A DNA stretch of 64,000 nt from assembly GCF_014203425.1 (NCBI RefSeq), contig NZ_JACHJC010000001.1:6961501-7025500 (forward strand), read 5' to 3'. This document shows positions 33,332 to 41,908 of the stretch, piece by piece. Numbering within the stretch: the first letter of the stretch is position 1; each line of letters begins with the position of its first letter. This stretch comes from Micromonospora echinospora. GTDB lineage: Bacteria > Actinomycetota > Actinomycetes > Mycobacteriales > Micromonosporaceae. The notes beneath the pieces were generated by a model, which was given only the letters and a program-made list of their open reading frames with translations, did no database searches and was not told where the DNA came from. The position numbers and the translations under genes were made by a program.

Positions 33332-34299
33332 CCACCTTCGGTTACGCCGAACGGCCGGCCGGCGTCACCGGCCCGACCCAGCGCAACCCGCTCAACGAGC
33401 GCGCCGATCCACCTCCCCGGGGCACCGACGGCCAGATCGCGGTACGCGGCGAGGGGCGGCGCGTACGCAGCCGCGCGCACCACACGAACGAGGCGCCGGC
33501 ACGCCCCGCGACGCCCGGCGGCAACGCGAAGCCCGCGGCCGGGCGACTCGGCAGCCCGGCCCGCCCCACCATGCCGGCCCAGGCCCGGCGCGGTGACGCG
33601 GCAACCGGCGCCGAGCCCTCCGCCGCGGAGACCGCGATCCTGCCGGCGGTGACCACCGGCGACACCGCCGTCCTGCCCGCCGTGCCGGCCGCCACGCCCG
33701 CCACCGGCTTCCCCAGCCGCCCCGACCCGTCCGACCCGGCCACCGAGGTGTGGACGCTCGTCGAACGCGCGCAGGCAGGCGAGTCCGAGGCGTTCGGGCT
33801 GATCTACGACAGGTACGTCGACACGGTGTTCCGGTTCGTCTACTTCCGGGTCGGCAACCGCCAGCTCGCCGAGGACCTCACCTCCGACACGTTCCTGCGC
33901 GCGCTCAAGCGGATCGGCAGCTTCACCTGGCAGGGCCGCGACCTCGGCGCCTGGCTGGTCACCATCGCCCGCAACCTGGTCGCCGACCACTTCAAGTCGG
34001 GGCGCTACCGGCTGGAGGTGACCACCGGCGACGTCCTCGACGCCGACCGGGAGGACCGCGGGCCGGAGGGCAGCCCGGAGGCCGCGGTGGTGGAACACAT
34101 CACCAACGTCGCCCTGCTCACCGCCGTCAAGCAGCTCAACCCGGAGCAGCAGGAGTGCATAGTGCTGCGGTTCCTGCAGGGTTTCTCGGTGGCCGAGACG
34201 GCCCGGGCCATGGGCAAGAACGAGGGCGCCATCAAGGCTCTCCAGTACCGGGCGGTACGGGCCCTGGCCCGGCTGCTGCCCGACGGCTTCCACTCCTGA
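33328..34299 (+). CDS. bldN: ECF sigma factor, BldN-like
   Basis: A 323-residue sigma factor closely resembling Streptomyces BldN. The sigma-2 region is AFGLIYDRYVDTVFRFVYFR and AEDLTSDTFLRALKRI, with WQGRDLGAWLVTIARNLVAD at 2.4. The sigma-4 region is LNPEQQECIVLRFLQGFSV and ARAMGKNEGAIKALQYRAV. An unusually long, disordered N terminus (~135 residues) precedes it, in the position of the processed pro-sequence of Streptomyces BldN but without obvious similarity. GGGGAGG precedes GTG 33328. It is followed by an rsbN-like anti-sigma gene. In Streptomyces BldN controls chaplin and rodlin genes for aerial growth. Confidence 0.88.
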   Translation: MTTFGYAERPAGVTGPTQRNPLNERADPPPRGTDGQIAVRGEGRRVRSRAHHTNEAPARPATPGGNAKPAAGRLGSPARPTMPAQARRGDAATGAEPSAAETAILPAVTTGDTAVLPAVPAATPATGFPSRPDPSDPATEVWTLVERAQAGESEAFGLIYDRYVDTVFRFVYFRVGNRQLAEDLTSDTFLRALKRIGSFTWQGRDLGAWLVTIARNLVADHFKSGRYRLEVTTGDVLDADREDRGPEGSPEAAVVEHITNVALLTAVKQLNPEQQECIVLRFLQGFSVAETARAMGKNEGAIKALQYRAVRALARLLPDGFHS

Positions 34300-34591
34300 G
34301 CGGCAGCCCCACATCAGTCCTCCCACCGGCGCTGTCGCCGGGCGCTGTCGCGTGCCCGACGCGCCACGCGGGCCGATCACTCTTGGTGATTTCGCCGCCG
34401 CCCCGGCCGTAACCGGCGACCGGCGCGGTCCGTTTCTCCGGGTGCGACCAGTGGTTGTCCCGGCGTCCCCCGGGCCACCCGGTCCGGCGGGTCAGGTCGG
34501 CCGTCCCGGTCGACTCTGCGCCTCACGCTGCCACCGGTCGCTGGTGACGACGACGGCCGCCCGGCCGTGACCAGCGAGAGGGGGTGCCGCG
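34300..34591 (+). other. gap between bldN-like and rsbN-like genes
   Basis: This 292-bp stretch contains the candidate BldN-type promoter at 34408-34436 and short GC-rich inverted repeats, for example around 34341-34357. No gene is evident. Confidence 0.5.
34408..34436 (+). promoter_or_regulatory. candidate BldN-dependent promoter for rsbN
   Basis: CGTAAC (34408-34413), 17 bp, then CGTTTC (34431-34436). The first hexamer is identical to the published -35 of BldN promoters (CGTAAC) and the second matches CGTTGA at four of six positions. In Streptomyces rsbN is transcribed by BldN, which is the arrangement seen here. Confidence 0.55.
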
Positions 34592-35449
34592 GTGGACAGC
34601 GACCTCTTCTCCCGTCGGCGGGCCGAGCGCTTCGCGCAACTCCTCGACGAGGCCAACGGCGGACGCCGGCACCACGTCCGGTCCAAGGCGGACGGTGAAC
34701 TCACCGCGCTCGTCGAGGTGAGCCGCCGGCTCACCGCAGAGGGGCCCGACGTCGAGCCGCGCGCCGAGTTCCGCACCGGACTGCGGGCGATGCTCGTGGC
34801 CACCGCCGAACGCGAGGGCATCGGCACTCCGGCCAAGCCCGCCACCACAGGAGTACGCGGCGCGCTGCTGCCGGCGATCACCGGACGCCGGGCGCGGGCC
34901 CGGGGCGCGATCCTGGTCGGCGTGGCCGCCGGCGCGATCGCCCTCTCCGGGATCTCCGCCGCCAGCGAGAACGCGCTGCCCGGCGACGCCCTGTACGGAA
35001 TGAAGCGCTCCACCGAGCGCGCCCAGCTCGCGCTCGCCAGCTCGGACATCAGCCGCGGGCAGCTCTTCCTCGACTTCGCCCGCACCCGGCTCGACGAGGC
35101 CGCCTCGGTGCACGGCGACCAGCTCGGCTTCAGCGCCGTCCTGGACGACATGGACGCGGACACCCGTCAGGGCGTACGCCTGCTGACCACTGTCGCCGCG
35201 CAGCGCTCCGACCCGGCGGCGCTGGACGCGGTGGACACGTTCCTCGCCGGCCAGCGCCGGGTGGTCAGCGGCCTGCTGGACCGGCCCGACCACGCCGACC
35301 GGGAACGCACCCGCCGCTCACTGGCGCTGCTCGACGCGGCCGGCAAACGCGCCGACGCGCTGCGCGAGGCGATCGCCTGCGGGCTGCCCGCGCCGCAGGC
35401 CAGCGACGCGCTCGGGCCCGCCCCGGCCGCCTGCCCGGCCGACCGCTGA
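34592..35449 (+). CDS. RsbN-like membrane anti-sigma factor (DUF5667)
   Basis: A 285-residue single-pass membrane protein. The N-terminal ~110 residues are cytoplasmic and helical (RRRAERFAQLLDEANGGRRHH, EFRTGLRAMLVATAERE), then one membrane helix (AILVGVAAGAIALSGISAA), then a helical DUF5667 extracytoplasmic domain (LPGDALYGMKRSTERAQLAL). Its place directly after the BldN-like gene and its topology match Streptomyces RsbN, which sequesters BldN. GTG 34592 follows GAGAGGGGG. Confidence 0.82.
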   Translation: MDSDLFSRRRAERFAQLLDEANGGRRHHVRSKADGELTALVEVSRRLTAEGPDVEPRAEFRTGLRAMLVATAEREGIGTPAKPATTGVRGALLPAITGRRARARGAILVGVAAGAIALSGISAASENALPGDALYGMKRSTERAQLALASSDISRGQLFLDFARTRLDEAASVHGDQLGFSAVLDDMDADTRQGVRLLTTVAAQRSDPAALDAVDTFLAGQRRVVSGLLDRPDHADRERTRRSLALLDAAGKRADALREAIACGLPAPQASDALGPAPAACPADR

Positions 35450-35560
35450 GCGCGGACGCCGACCGCGCCACACTTCTCCCGGCGGACACCCGCCCGTCAC
35501 ACCCTGCCGGATACGCTCGGCGCGGAGGGCGTACGCGGTCGTCGAGGCAGGGAGGTCGCC

Positions 35561-36439
35561 GTGGCCGGCACCCGGAAGGTGACCGTCAGCACCGACGCGC
35601 ACGGGCACACCGCGGGCTGGTCCGAGGCCCCGTCGGCGCCCGCGACCACGGTTCCGCCCGACCCCACGGCTGCCGCCTTCTTCGACGTCGACAACACGAT
35701 GATGCAGGGCGCCTCGATCTACTGGTTCGCCCGTGGGCTGGCCGCCCGGAAGTACTTCACCACCGGCGACCTGGCCCGCTTCGCCTGGCAGCAGGCCCGG
35801 TTCCGGCTGCTCGCCACCGAGCACGCGGGCGACATGTCCCAGGCCAAGGAGGCCGCGCTCGCCTTCGTCCAGGGCTGGCGGGTGGACGACATCGAGCGCC
35901 TCGCCGACGAGATCTTCGACGAGCTGATGGCCCCGCGCATCTGGGCCGGCACCCGCCGCCTCGCCCAGCGTCACCTCGACGCGGGCGAGCGGGTCTGGCT
36001 GGTCAGCGCCGCCCCGGTCGAGATCGGCCGGGTGATCGCCGCCCGGCTCGGCCTGACCGGCGCGATCGGCACGGTGGCCGAGGTGGTCGACGGCGCGTAC
36101 ACCGGACGGCTGGTCGGTGACCTGATGCACGGTCCGGCGAAGGCCGAGGCGGTGACCCAGCTCGCCGCCGTGGAAGGGCTGGACCTGGACCGGTGCGCCG
36201 CCTACAGCGACTCGGCCAACGACCTGCCGATGCTCTCCGCCGTCGGCCGCGCGGTGGCGGTGAACCCCGATCCGGCGCTGCTGCGGCAGGCCCGTGAGCA
36301 GGGCTGGGACGTGCGCGACTTCCGCACCGGGCGACGGGCCGTACGCATCGCCGTGCCCTCCACCGCCGCCGCCGGGCTGCTCGCCGGCGCGGTCACGGCC
36401 GGACTGGCGCTGCACCGGCGCCGGCACCGCGAGGCCTGA
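35561..36439 (+). CDS. HAD-IB family phosphatase (SerB-like)
   Basis: A 292-residue enzyme of the HAD subfamily IB. Motif I is AAFFDVDNTMMQG (nucleophile Asp and general acid Asp), motif II is WLVSAAPVEIG, motif III Lys is in GPAKAEAV and motif IV is YSDSANDLPML. A hydrophobic stretch near the C terminus (VPSTAAAGLLAGAVTAGLAL) suggests a membrane anchor. GGGAGG precedes GTG 35561. The counterpart in M. tuberculosis is, from memory, serB1 (Rv0505c); whether phosphoserine is the substrate is not shown. Confidence 0.87.
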   Translation: MAGTRKVTVSTDAHGHTAGWSEAPSAPATTVPPDPTAAAFFDVDNTMMQGASIYWFARGLAARKYFTTGDLARFAWQQARFRLLATEHAGDMSQAKEAALAFVQGWRVDDIERLADEIFDELMAPRIWAGTRRLAQRHLDAGERVWLVSAAPVEIGRVIAARLGLTGAIGTVAEVVDGAYTGRLVGDLMHGPAKAEAVTQLAAVEGLDLDRCAAYSDSANDLPMLSAVGRAVAVNPDPALLRQAREQGWDVRDFRTGRRAVRIAVPSTAAAGLLAGAVTAGLALHRRRHREA

Positions 36440-36454
36440 GCCCGCCCTGACCGC

Positions 36455-37702
36455 TCAGGGGCCGAACGGGTCGGGGCGGCGTTCGAGCAGCTTGTGCAAC
36501 GTCTGCTGGATCGTCTCCCGCACCTGGTCGGCGAGGTTGAACACCACCAGCGGGTCGTCCGCGGAGTCACGCAGGTGCGCCGTCGGGATCGGCGGGCAGA
36601 ACTCGATCAGCCACTTGCTCGGCAGCGGCACCATGCCCAGCGGCCCGAGCCAGGGGAACGTGGGCGTGACCGGGAAGTACGGCAGTTTGAGCAGCCGGGC
36701 CAGCGGCTTGATGTCGGCGAGCATCGGGTAGATCTCCTCGCCGCCGACGATGGCCACCGGCACGATCGGCGTACCGGTGCGCAGCGCGGCGGAGACGAAC
36801 CCGCCCCGGCCGAAGCGCTGGAGCTTGTAACGGTCGGTGTAGAGCTTGCCGACCCCCTTGAAGCCCTCCGGGAACACGCCCACCAGTTCCCCGTTGCCGA
36901 GCAGCCGCTCCGCGTCCGGGCTGCACGCGACGGTGCCGCCGGTCTTGCGGGCTATCTCGGACACGACGGGCATCCGGAAGACCAGGTCGGCGCCGAGCAG
37001 CCGCAGGTAGCGGCGCGCCGGGTGCCGGTCGTGCAGCGCGGCGGAGAGGATCAGCGCGTCGATCGCCACGGTGCCGGAGTGGTTGCCCACGACCAGGCCC
37101 GCGCCCTCGGCCGGTACGTGCTCGATGCCGCTGACCTCGGTGCGGAACCAGTCCCGGTAGAGCAGCCGCACCAGCGGGTGGACCACCGCGTCGGTCAGGT
37201 CGGGGTCGAAGCCGAACTCGTCGACCTCGTACTCACCGGCGAGCCGCCGTCGCAGGAACGCCAGGCCCTGGGCCACCTTGCGGTCCCAGTGGTCGCCCGG
37301 CCGGTCGGCCACCGCCGGTCCGGGCGGCGTGTCACCGGCCGGTTCGCTCCCGGCCGCCGGATCAGCTACTGCCTTCTTCGCGACGGCCTTCTTCGCCACG
37401 GTCTTCTTCGCCACCGTCTTCTTCGCGACCGTCTTCTTGGCCACGGTCTTCTCGGCCGTCGGGCGGTGCGCCGCCGGGCTCGGGGCGACCGTCCCGGCCG
37501 GAGCGCCGGGCCGGTCGGCAGCGGTGCCGGGCTCGTCGGCGGAGGTGTCCGGCTCGTCGGCCGGGTCCACCGGCGCGGCCGGGCGGGCGGACGGCGCGGT
37601 CACCCGGCGGTGTCCGTTGCGCCGCGCCGGCTCCGCGCCCGGTCCGGGCACGTCCAGCGGTACGTCGTAGCGCGCGTCGCGCCGCTCCTCCGGGCTGCTC
37701 AC
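36455..37702 (-). CDS. PlsC-like acyltransferase with KKTVA repeat region
   Basis: A 415-residue lysophospholipid acyltransferase-like protein. The C-terminal 270 residues carry the NHxxxxD motif (VGNHSGTVAID) and the phosphate-binding FPEGFKG motif. The N-terminal 145 residues are disordered and include about six copies of a Lys-Lys-Thr/Ala-Val-Ala pentapeptide flanked by Asp/Pro-rich sequence. The basic repeat could bind the acidic membrane surface or nucleic acid. The stop of the upstream epimerase overlaps its ATG. Confidence 0.86.
   Translation of the reverse strand: MSSPEERRDARYDVPLDVPGPGAEPARRNGHRRVTAPSARPAAPVDPADEPDTSADEPGTAADRPGAPAGTVAPSPAAHRPTAEKTVAKKTVAKKTVAKKTVAKKAVAKKAVADPAAGSEPAGDTPPGPAVADRPGDHWDRKVAQGLAFLRRRLAGEYEVDEFGFDPDLTDAVVHPLVRLLYRDWFRTEVSGIEHVPAEGAGLVVGNHSGTVAIDALILSAALHDRHPARRYLRLLGADLVFRMPVVSEIARKTGGTVACSPDAERLLGNGELVGVFPEGFKGVGKLYTDRYKLQRFGRGGFVSAALRTGTPIVPVAIVGGEEIYPMLADIKPLARLLKLPYFPVTPTFPWLGPLGMVPLPSKWLIEFCPPIPTAHLRDSADDPLVVFNLADQVRETIQQTLHKLLERRPDPFGP
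37367..37456 (-). repeat. 15-bp tandem repeat in the acyltransferase gene
   Basis: About six 15-bp units around GCCACCGTCTTCTTC (plus strand) encode K-K-T/A-V-A pentapeptides. Unit-to-unit identity is high enough for slippage. Confidence 0.8.
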
Positions 37703-38772
37703 GAACGCTCCCGTACGGTCGAGCGGACCTGCCGGATGCTCTCCAGCACCAACTGCTCGGCCGCGGCCAACTGGTCCCGGGTCACCACCACGCCGCCGTG
37801 GTGGGCTCGGATGAAGTCGTCGAACGCGGCGGCGGTCGAGCGGGGCGTGAAGCCGAACTCCCGCTCCAGCCGGCTGGTGTCCACCACCCGGCCGTGCACG
37901 AACAGGTCCACCTGGTCCAGGCCGTACCGGCCGAAGCCCAGGCTGCGGGCGATCGCGGCGACCCCGGCCAGGCCCGGCTCCAGCACCGGCACCGCCACCC
38001 GGCCCGCCCGGCGGATCGCCTGCGACAGCGACAGCACGCCCGGCCCGGCGACGTTGTACGTGCCCGGGTGGTCCTCGGCGACGGACCGGTGCAGCACCTC
38101 CAGCGCGTCGTCGAAGTGCACGAACTGCAGGCGCGGGTCACGGCCGAAGACGGTGGGCACCACCGGCTGGGAGAAGTAGCGGGTGAGCGTGGTGTCGGCG
38201 GCGTACCCGATGAACGGCGCGAAGCGCAGCACTGTCGCGGTGACGTCGGGCCGGCGGCGGCGGAACCCGCGGACGTACCCCTCGATGTCGAGTATGTCGC
38301 GGCCGAAACCGCCGCGTGGCACCTCGCGAGGCTCGGTCTCCTCGGTGAAGACGGCCGGATCGCGGAACGACACCCCGTACGCGGCGGTGGACGAGCGGAC
38401 CACGAGCTTGCGCAGCCGGGGCGCGCGCTGCGCGGCGGCGAGCATCTGCATCGTGCCGATGACGTTCTGTTCCTTCATCCCCGACCGGCCGCCGTGCTGC
38501 GGATCGGGGGAGGTGACGAGCGCCAGGTGCACCACGGCGTCGACGTCGAGGTCGACCAGGAGGCCGCCGAGCGAGTCCAGGTCGAGACGGACCGGTTCCA
38601 CGTCGGTGAGCAGATCGGCCAGCTCGGGGTTGGGCGGGGCCGGATCGACCCCGATGACGCGCTCGATCCGCGGGTCGGCGGCGAGCCGCGCGGCGACGTG
38701 CGCGCCGAGCCAGCGACCGACTCCGGTGACGACGACGACCCCCGGGGCACCGGAGGTGTCACCGGGGGTCAT
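37699..38772 (-). CDS. NAD-dependent epimerase/dehydratase (GalE-like SDR)
   Basis: A 357-residue extended short-chain dehydrogenase. The cofactor motif is VVVVTGVGRWLGAHVA, with DLDSLGGLL and VVHLAL later in the Rossmann fold. The catalytic Ser/Tyr region is VRSSTAAYGVS, though the usual YxxxK is replaced by an RDILDIEGYVRGF segment. ATG 38772 follows AAGG; an in-frame GTG lies at 38817. It overlaps the acyltransferase by four bases. The mycobacterial counterpart is Rv0501, annotated galE2; the sugar substrate is unproven. Confidence 0.86.
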   Translation of the reverse strand: MTPGDTSGAPGVVVVTGVGRWLGAHVAARLAADPRIERVIGVDPAPPNPELADLLTDVEPVRLDLDSLGGLLVDLDVDAVVHLALVTSPDPQHGGRSGMKEQNVIGTMQMLAAAQRAPRLRKLVVRSSTAAYGVSFRDPAVFTEETEPREVPRGGFGRDILDIEGYVRGFRRRRPDVTATVLRFAPFIGYAADTTLTRYFSQPVVPTVFGRDPRLQFVHFDDALEVLHRSVAEDHPGTYNVAGPGVLSLSQAIRRAGRVAVPVLEPGLAGVAAIARSLGFGRYGLDQVDLFVHGRVVDTSRLEREFGFTPRSTAAAFDDFIRAHHGGVVVTRDQLAAAEQLVLESIRQVRSTVRERS

Positions 38773-38892
38773 GTCGTGCGCCTTGCGCGGCAGGCAGGAT
38801 CGAGCCGGGACGTCCACGGCCTGATCACCTGAGCCTCCGAGGGTCGACAGTTGGCAAGTGGTGCCGGGAGCCGGGCCAGTGCCCGGCCCCGG

Positions 38893-38994
38893 TCACTTGC
38901 CGAGACGGCGACGCTGGACGCGGGTCTTGCGCAGCAGCTTGCGGTGCTTCTTCTTAGCCATGCGCTTGCGGCGCTTCTTGACCACCGAGCCCAT
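38893..38994 (-). CDS. 30S ribosomal protein bS22 (AURKAIP1/COX24 domain)
   Basis: A 33-residue, extremely basic protein: [16 protein letters not shown] followed by [17 protein letters not shown]. It matches the actinobacterial bS22 protein seen in mycobacterial 30S subunits and the AURKAIP1/COX24 domain. AAAGG lies upstream of ATG 38994. The gene is easily missed because of its size, and its place before the epimerase gene is conserved. Confidence 0.92.
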   Translation of the reverse strand: MGSVVKKRRKRMAKKKHRKLLRKTRVQRRRLGK

Positions 38995-39215
38995 ACGACA
39001 GCCTTTCGATGCAACGTTCGGGGCGGACCGGAAGACACCACCGCCGGTGGTGCCTTGACCGCTTGCGGACAACGGACCGGACCAGCGTGGTGGGCAGGGC
39101 ACACCAGAGGGCGATCACGGTCGTGGTCCAGCCTAACCGGAGTGCGTCAGCAGGACCAACGCGCCCCCGTCGATGCCCCTTTTCGCCACACTCGGCGGAC
39201 CGGCCCGCCGAGTGG

Positions 39216-39425
39216 TCAGGCGGACTCCTGGAAGGCGCCCCGGAGGTATTCGTGCACGGCGTGCTCGGGCACCCGGAACGAGCGGCCGACCCGTACCGCG
39301 GTCAGCTCACCGCTGTGCACGAGACGGTAGACCGTCATCTTGGAGACCCGCATGACCGTCGCCACCTCGGCGACGGTCAGGAACCTGACATCCGACAGCC
39401 GTGCGTCGGACTGCGACCCGGCCAT
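39216..39425 (-). CDS. excisionase-like helix-turn-helix DNA-binding protein
   Basis: A 69-residue winged-helix protein: FLTVAEVATVMRVSKMTVYRLVHSGELTAVRVGRSFRVPEHAVHEYL is a MerR/excisionase-type domain related to BldC. It corresponds in position to Rv0500A of mycobacteria and, I believe, to the BldD-target gene bdtA (SCO3328) of Streptomyces. It is probably a small nucleoid or developmental regulator. A TACCGT box lies about 90 bp upstream of ATG 39425. Confidence 0.87.
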   Translation of the reverse strand: MAGSQSDARLSDVRFLTVAEVATVMRVSKMTVYRLVHSGELTAVRVGRSFRVPEHAVHEYLRGAFQESA

Positions 39426-39627
39426 GGCTCACCGACCCATTCCCGTGCCCGGCGCGTGTCACCGGGCAGGTGCTCCCGCCTCGACGAGCGACGCGCGTGT
39501 AACCAGTACGGTAGCGGGACGGCTGTGACCTGCGCGATCCCTTCCACCCTTTGATCATGGCGGGGCAGCCGTTCACCCGATGTCCAGCAGGGGTTTTTCG
39601 CCCGGACGGGTGCCTCGTCCGATCCGC

Positions 39628-40812
39628 CTACTCGGCGCGCAGCGCCACCACCGGGTCGAGCCGGCCCGCCCGCTGCGCCGGCACCACGCCGAAGACGATG
39701 CCGACCGCCGCGGAGACGCCGAACGCCAGCGCCAGTGACCACCAGGTGATCGCCGCCGGGATCGGGGAGAACGCGTCCACGAGCAGGGCGGTGCCCACGC
39801 CCAGCGCCATCCCGGTCAGGCCGCCGACCGAGGTGAGCAGCACCGCCTCCAGCAGGAACTGCACGCCGATGTCCCGGGGGCGGGCGCCGACCGCCTTGCG
39901 CAGGCCGATCTCGCGGGTCCGCTCGCGTACCGAGACCAGCATGATGTTGGAGACGCCGACGCCGCCCACCAGCAGCGAGATGCCCGCGATGGCGGCCAGC
40001 ACGCCGGTGAGCACGCCCAGGATGTCGCCGAGCACGCCGAGGATCTGCCGTTGGGTGACGGCGCTGAACTCGGTGTCCGGGTGCCGGCGGGACAGCTCCG
40101 CGACGATCCGCTCGCCGAGTTCGTCGATCCGCTCCCGGTCCGGCGCCTTGACCGCGATGCCGTCGATGCGCTGGGTGCCCCACAGCCGTTGCGCCGCCGT
40201 CACCGGTACGTGCACCTCGTCGTCCCGGTCCACGCCGAGGCTCTGCCCGAGCGGCGCGAAGACGCCGATCACCCGGAACCGCACCCCGGCCAGCGTGACC
40301 TGCTGGCCGAGCGGGTCACGGTCGGGAAAGAGCGCCCGGGCCACCGAGTCGCCGAGCACCGCCACGCGGCGGCTGGTGTCCACGTCCGCCCCGGTCAGGT
40401 AGCGGCCCCGCGACAGCGACCTGGTGAACACCGACGGGGTGGTCTCCAGCACGCCCTGCACCGTGGTGAAGTCGGACCGGTTGCCGGCCCGCGCGGTCGC
40501 CCCGGAGGCCACAGTCACCGCCACCCGTCCGGGGTCGCCGACCACCCGGGAGACGGCGTCGGCGTCGCTGAGGTCCAGCGGCGAGACCACCGGCGCGTTG
40601 CCCACCTCGATCCGGCCCGGCACCACCAGCAGCAGGTTGGAGCCGAGCCCTTCGACCTGCTGCTCGACCTGCTGTTTGGTGCCGGTGCCGATGGCCACCA
40701 GGATCACCACCGAGGCCACCCCGATGATCACCCCGAGCATGGTCAGCACGCTGCGCAGCCGGTTGGCCCGCAGCGCGTCCCACGCCACCCGCCACGCCTC
40801 GGCCAGCCTCAT
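39628..40812 (-). CDS. MacB-type ABC transporter permease
   Basis: A 394-residue membrane protein with the MacB/FtsX layout. The first helix is SVLTMLGVIIGVASVVILVAIG; a large extracytoplasmic domain follows (~50-260), then three C-terminal helices (DILGVLTGVLAAIAGISLLVGGVGVSNIMLVS). It overlaps the ATPase gene by four bases. Together with the ATPase and the adaptor it would export a small molecule or peptide. Confidence 0.9.
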   Translation of the reverse strand: MRLAEAWRVAWDALRANRLRSVLTMLGVIIGVASVVILVAIGTGTKQQVEQQVEGLGSNLLLVVPGRIEVGNAPVVSPLDLSDADAVSRVVGDPGRVAVTVASGATARAGNRSDFTTVQGVLETTPSVFTRSLSRGRYLTGADVDTSRRVAVLGDSVARALFPDRDPLGQQVTLAGVRFRVIGVFAPLGQSLGVDRDDEVHVPVTAAQRLWGTQRIDGIAVKAPDRERIDELGERIVAELSRRHPDTEFSAVTQRQILGVLGDILGVLTGVLAAIAGISLLVGGVGVSNIMLVSVRERTREIGLRKAVGARPRDIGVQFLLEAVLLTSVGGLTGMALGVGTALLVDAFSPIPAAITWWSLALAFGVSAAVGIVFGVVPAQRAGRLDPVVALRAE

Positions 40813-41663
40813 CCGGCGTCCCCGCCGGCCCGCGGAAGGCGCCCGGTGGCACCGGCGGCGCCACCGGAGCCACCGGGCGGGTGCCCCGGGCCGCTTCCGG
40901 ACGCGGACCGGGGCTCCGCGCTGGGAGCGGGGTCCAGTGTCGCAGGTGCGCCGGAACCCTCCGACGGCGGTCGATCATGAGCGCTGTCGGAGCGGATCAG
41001 GCCGTCCCGCACCGCGATCCGCCGACGCGCCCGGGCGGCCACCTCCTGGTCGTGGGTCACCATCACCAGCGCCACCCCGGACTCGGCGTTCAGCTGTTCC
41101 AGCAGCTCCAGCACCGCCTCGCCGGTGGCGCTGTCCAGGTTGCCGGTCGGCTCGTCGGCGAGCAGCACCGCCGGTTCGGTCACAAGCGCCCGGGCGATCG
41201 CCACCCGCTGCTGTTCACCACCGGAGAGCTGATTGGGCCGATGGTGCAGCCGGTGACCGAGGCCCACCCGGCCCAGCATCGCCGCCGCCCGCTCCCGCCG
41301 CTGCCGCGCCCCGACGCCCCGGTAGACCAGCGGCAACGCGACGTTGTCCACAGCCGACGTACGGGCCAGCAGGTGGAACGCCTGGAACACGAAACCGATC
41401 GTCTCGTTGCGCAGTGTCGCCAGTTCCGGAGCGGTGAGCGTGGTGACGTCCCGGCCGCCGATCACCAGCCGGCCGCCGCTGGGCCGGTCCAGCCCGCCGA
41501 GCAGGTGCATGAGCGTCGACTTGCCCGAGCCGGACGGCCCGATCACCGCCACGTACTCGCCCTGGTCGATGGTGAGTGACACCCCGCGCAACGCGGACAC
41601 CGAGACGCCGTCCAGCTCGTACGTGCGCCAGACGTCGACGGCCTCGACCGCCGGGGCCGTCAC
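40809..41663 (-). CDS. MacB-type ABC transporter ATP-binding protein
   Basis: A 284-residue ATPase: Walker A is GPSGSGKST, the signature [15 protein letters not shown] and Walker [13 protein letters not shown]. After ~225 residues it has a Pro/Ser/Gly-rich tail ([11 protein letters not shown]) not found in typical MacB ATPases. GTG 41663 follows AGGAA. It overlaps the adaptor fragment by four bases and the permease by four. Confidence 0.92.
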   Translation of the reverse strand: MTAPAVEAVDVWRTYELDGVSVSALRGVSLTIDQGEYVAVIGPSGSGKSTLMHLLGGLDRPSGGRLVIGGRDVTTLTAPELATLRNETIGFVFQAFHLLARTSAVDNVALPLVYRGVGARQRRERAAAMLGRVGLGHRLHHRPNQLSGGEQQRVAIARALVTEPAVLLADEPTGNLDSATGEAVLELLEQLNAESGVALVMVTHDQEVAARARRRIAVRDGLIRSDSAHDRPPSEGSGAPATLDPAPSAEPRSASGSGPGHPPGGSGGAAGATGRLPRAGGDAG

Positions 41664-41908
41664 CGCAGTTCCTGGCCGTCGCGCACCTGGTCGGCGCCGC
41701 GTACCACCACCCGGTCGCCGGCCCGTACGCCGTCGACGATCTGCACCAGGTCCTGCCCCTGCACGCCCACCGTCACCGGCACCCGGTCGGCCCGGCCGTC
41801 CCGCAGCACCCAGACCGCGTCCCGCCCGTCGGCGGAGAAGACCGCTGACGCCGGCACCGCCACCGCGTCGGCGGCCTCCCGCACCCGCAGCCGTACCACC
41901 GCGTTCAT
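41660..41908 (-). pseudogene. C-terminal part of split membrane-fusion protein
   Basis: An 82-residue frame that continues the HlyD/RND-type adaptor of the next gene. It starts MNAVVRLRVREAADAVAVPASAVF, which is normally preceded in the same chain by a Pro-Gly pair. The upstream chain ends APRPA and stops exactly where this one starts (TGA/ATG overlap at 41905-41908). Loss of one G from a CCGGGC run would explain the split. It lacks any signal or membrane helix of its own, so as a free protein it would stay cytoplasmic. Confidence 0.7.

Noticed and set aside
39216..39425. Excisionase-like gene as evidence for an integrated element
   Set aside because: The protein type and its position beside bS22 and the epimerase are conserved across actinobacteria, and no integrase or attachment site is nearby.
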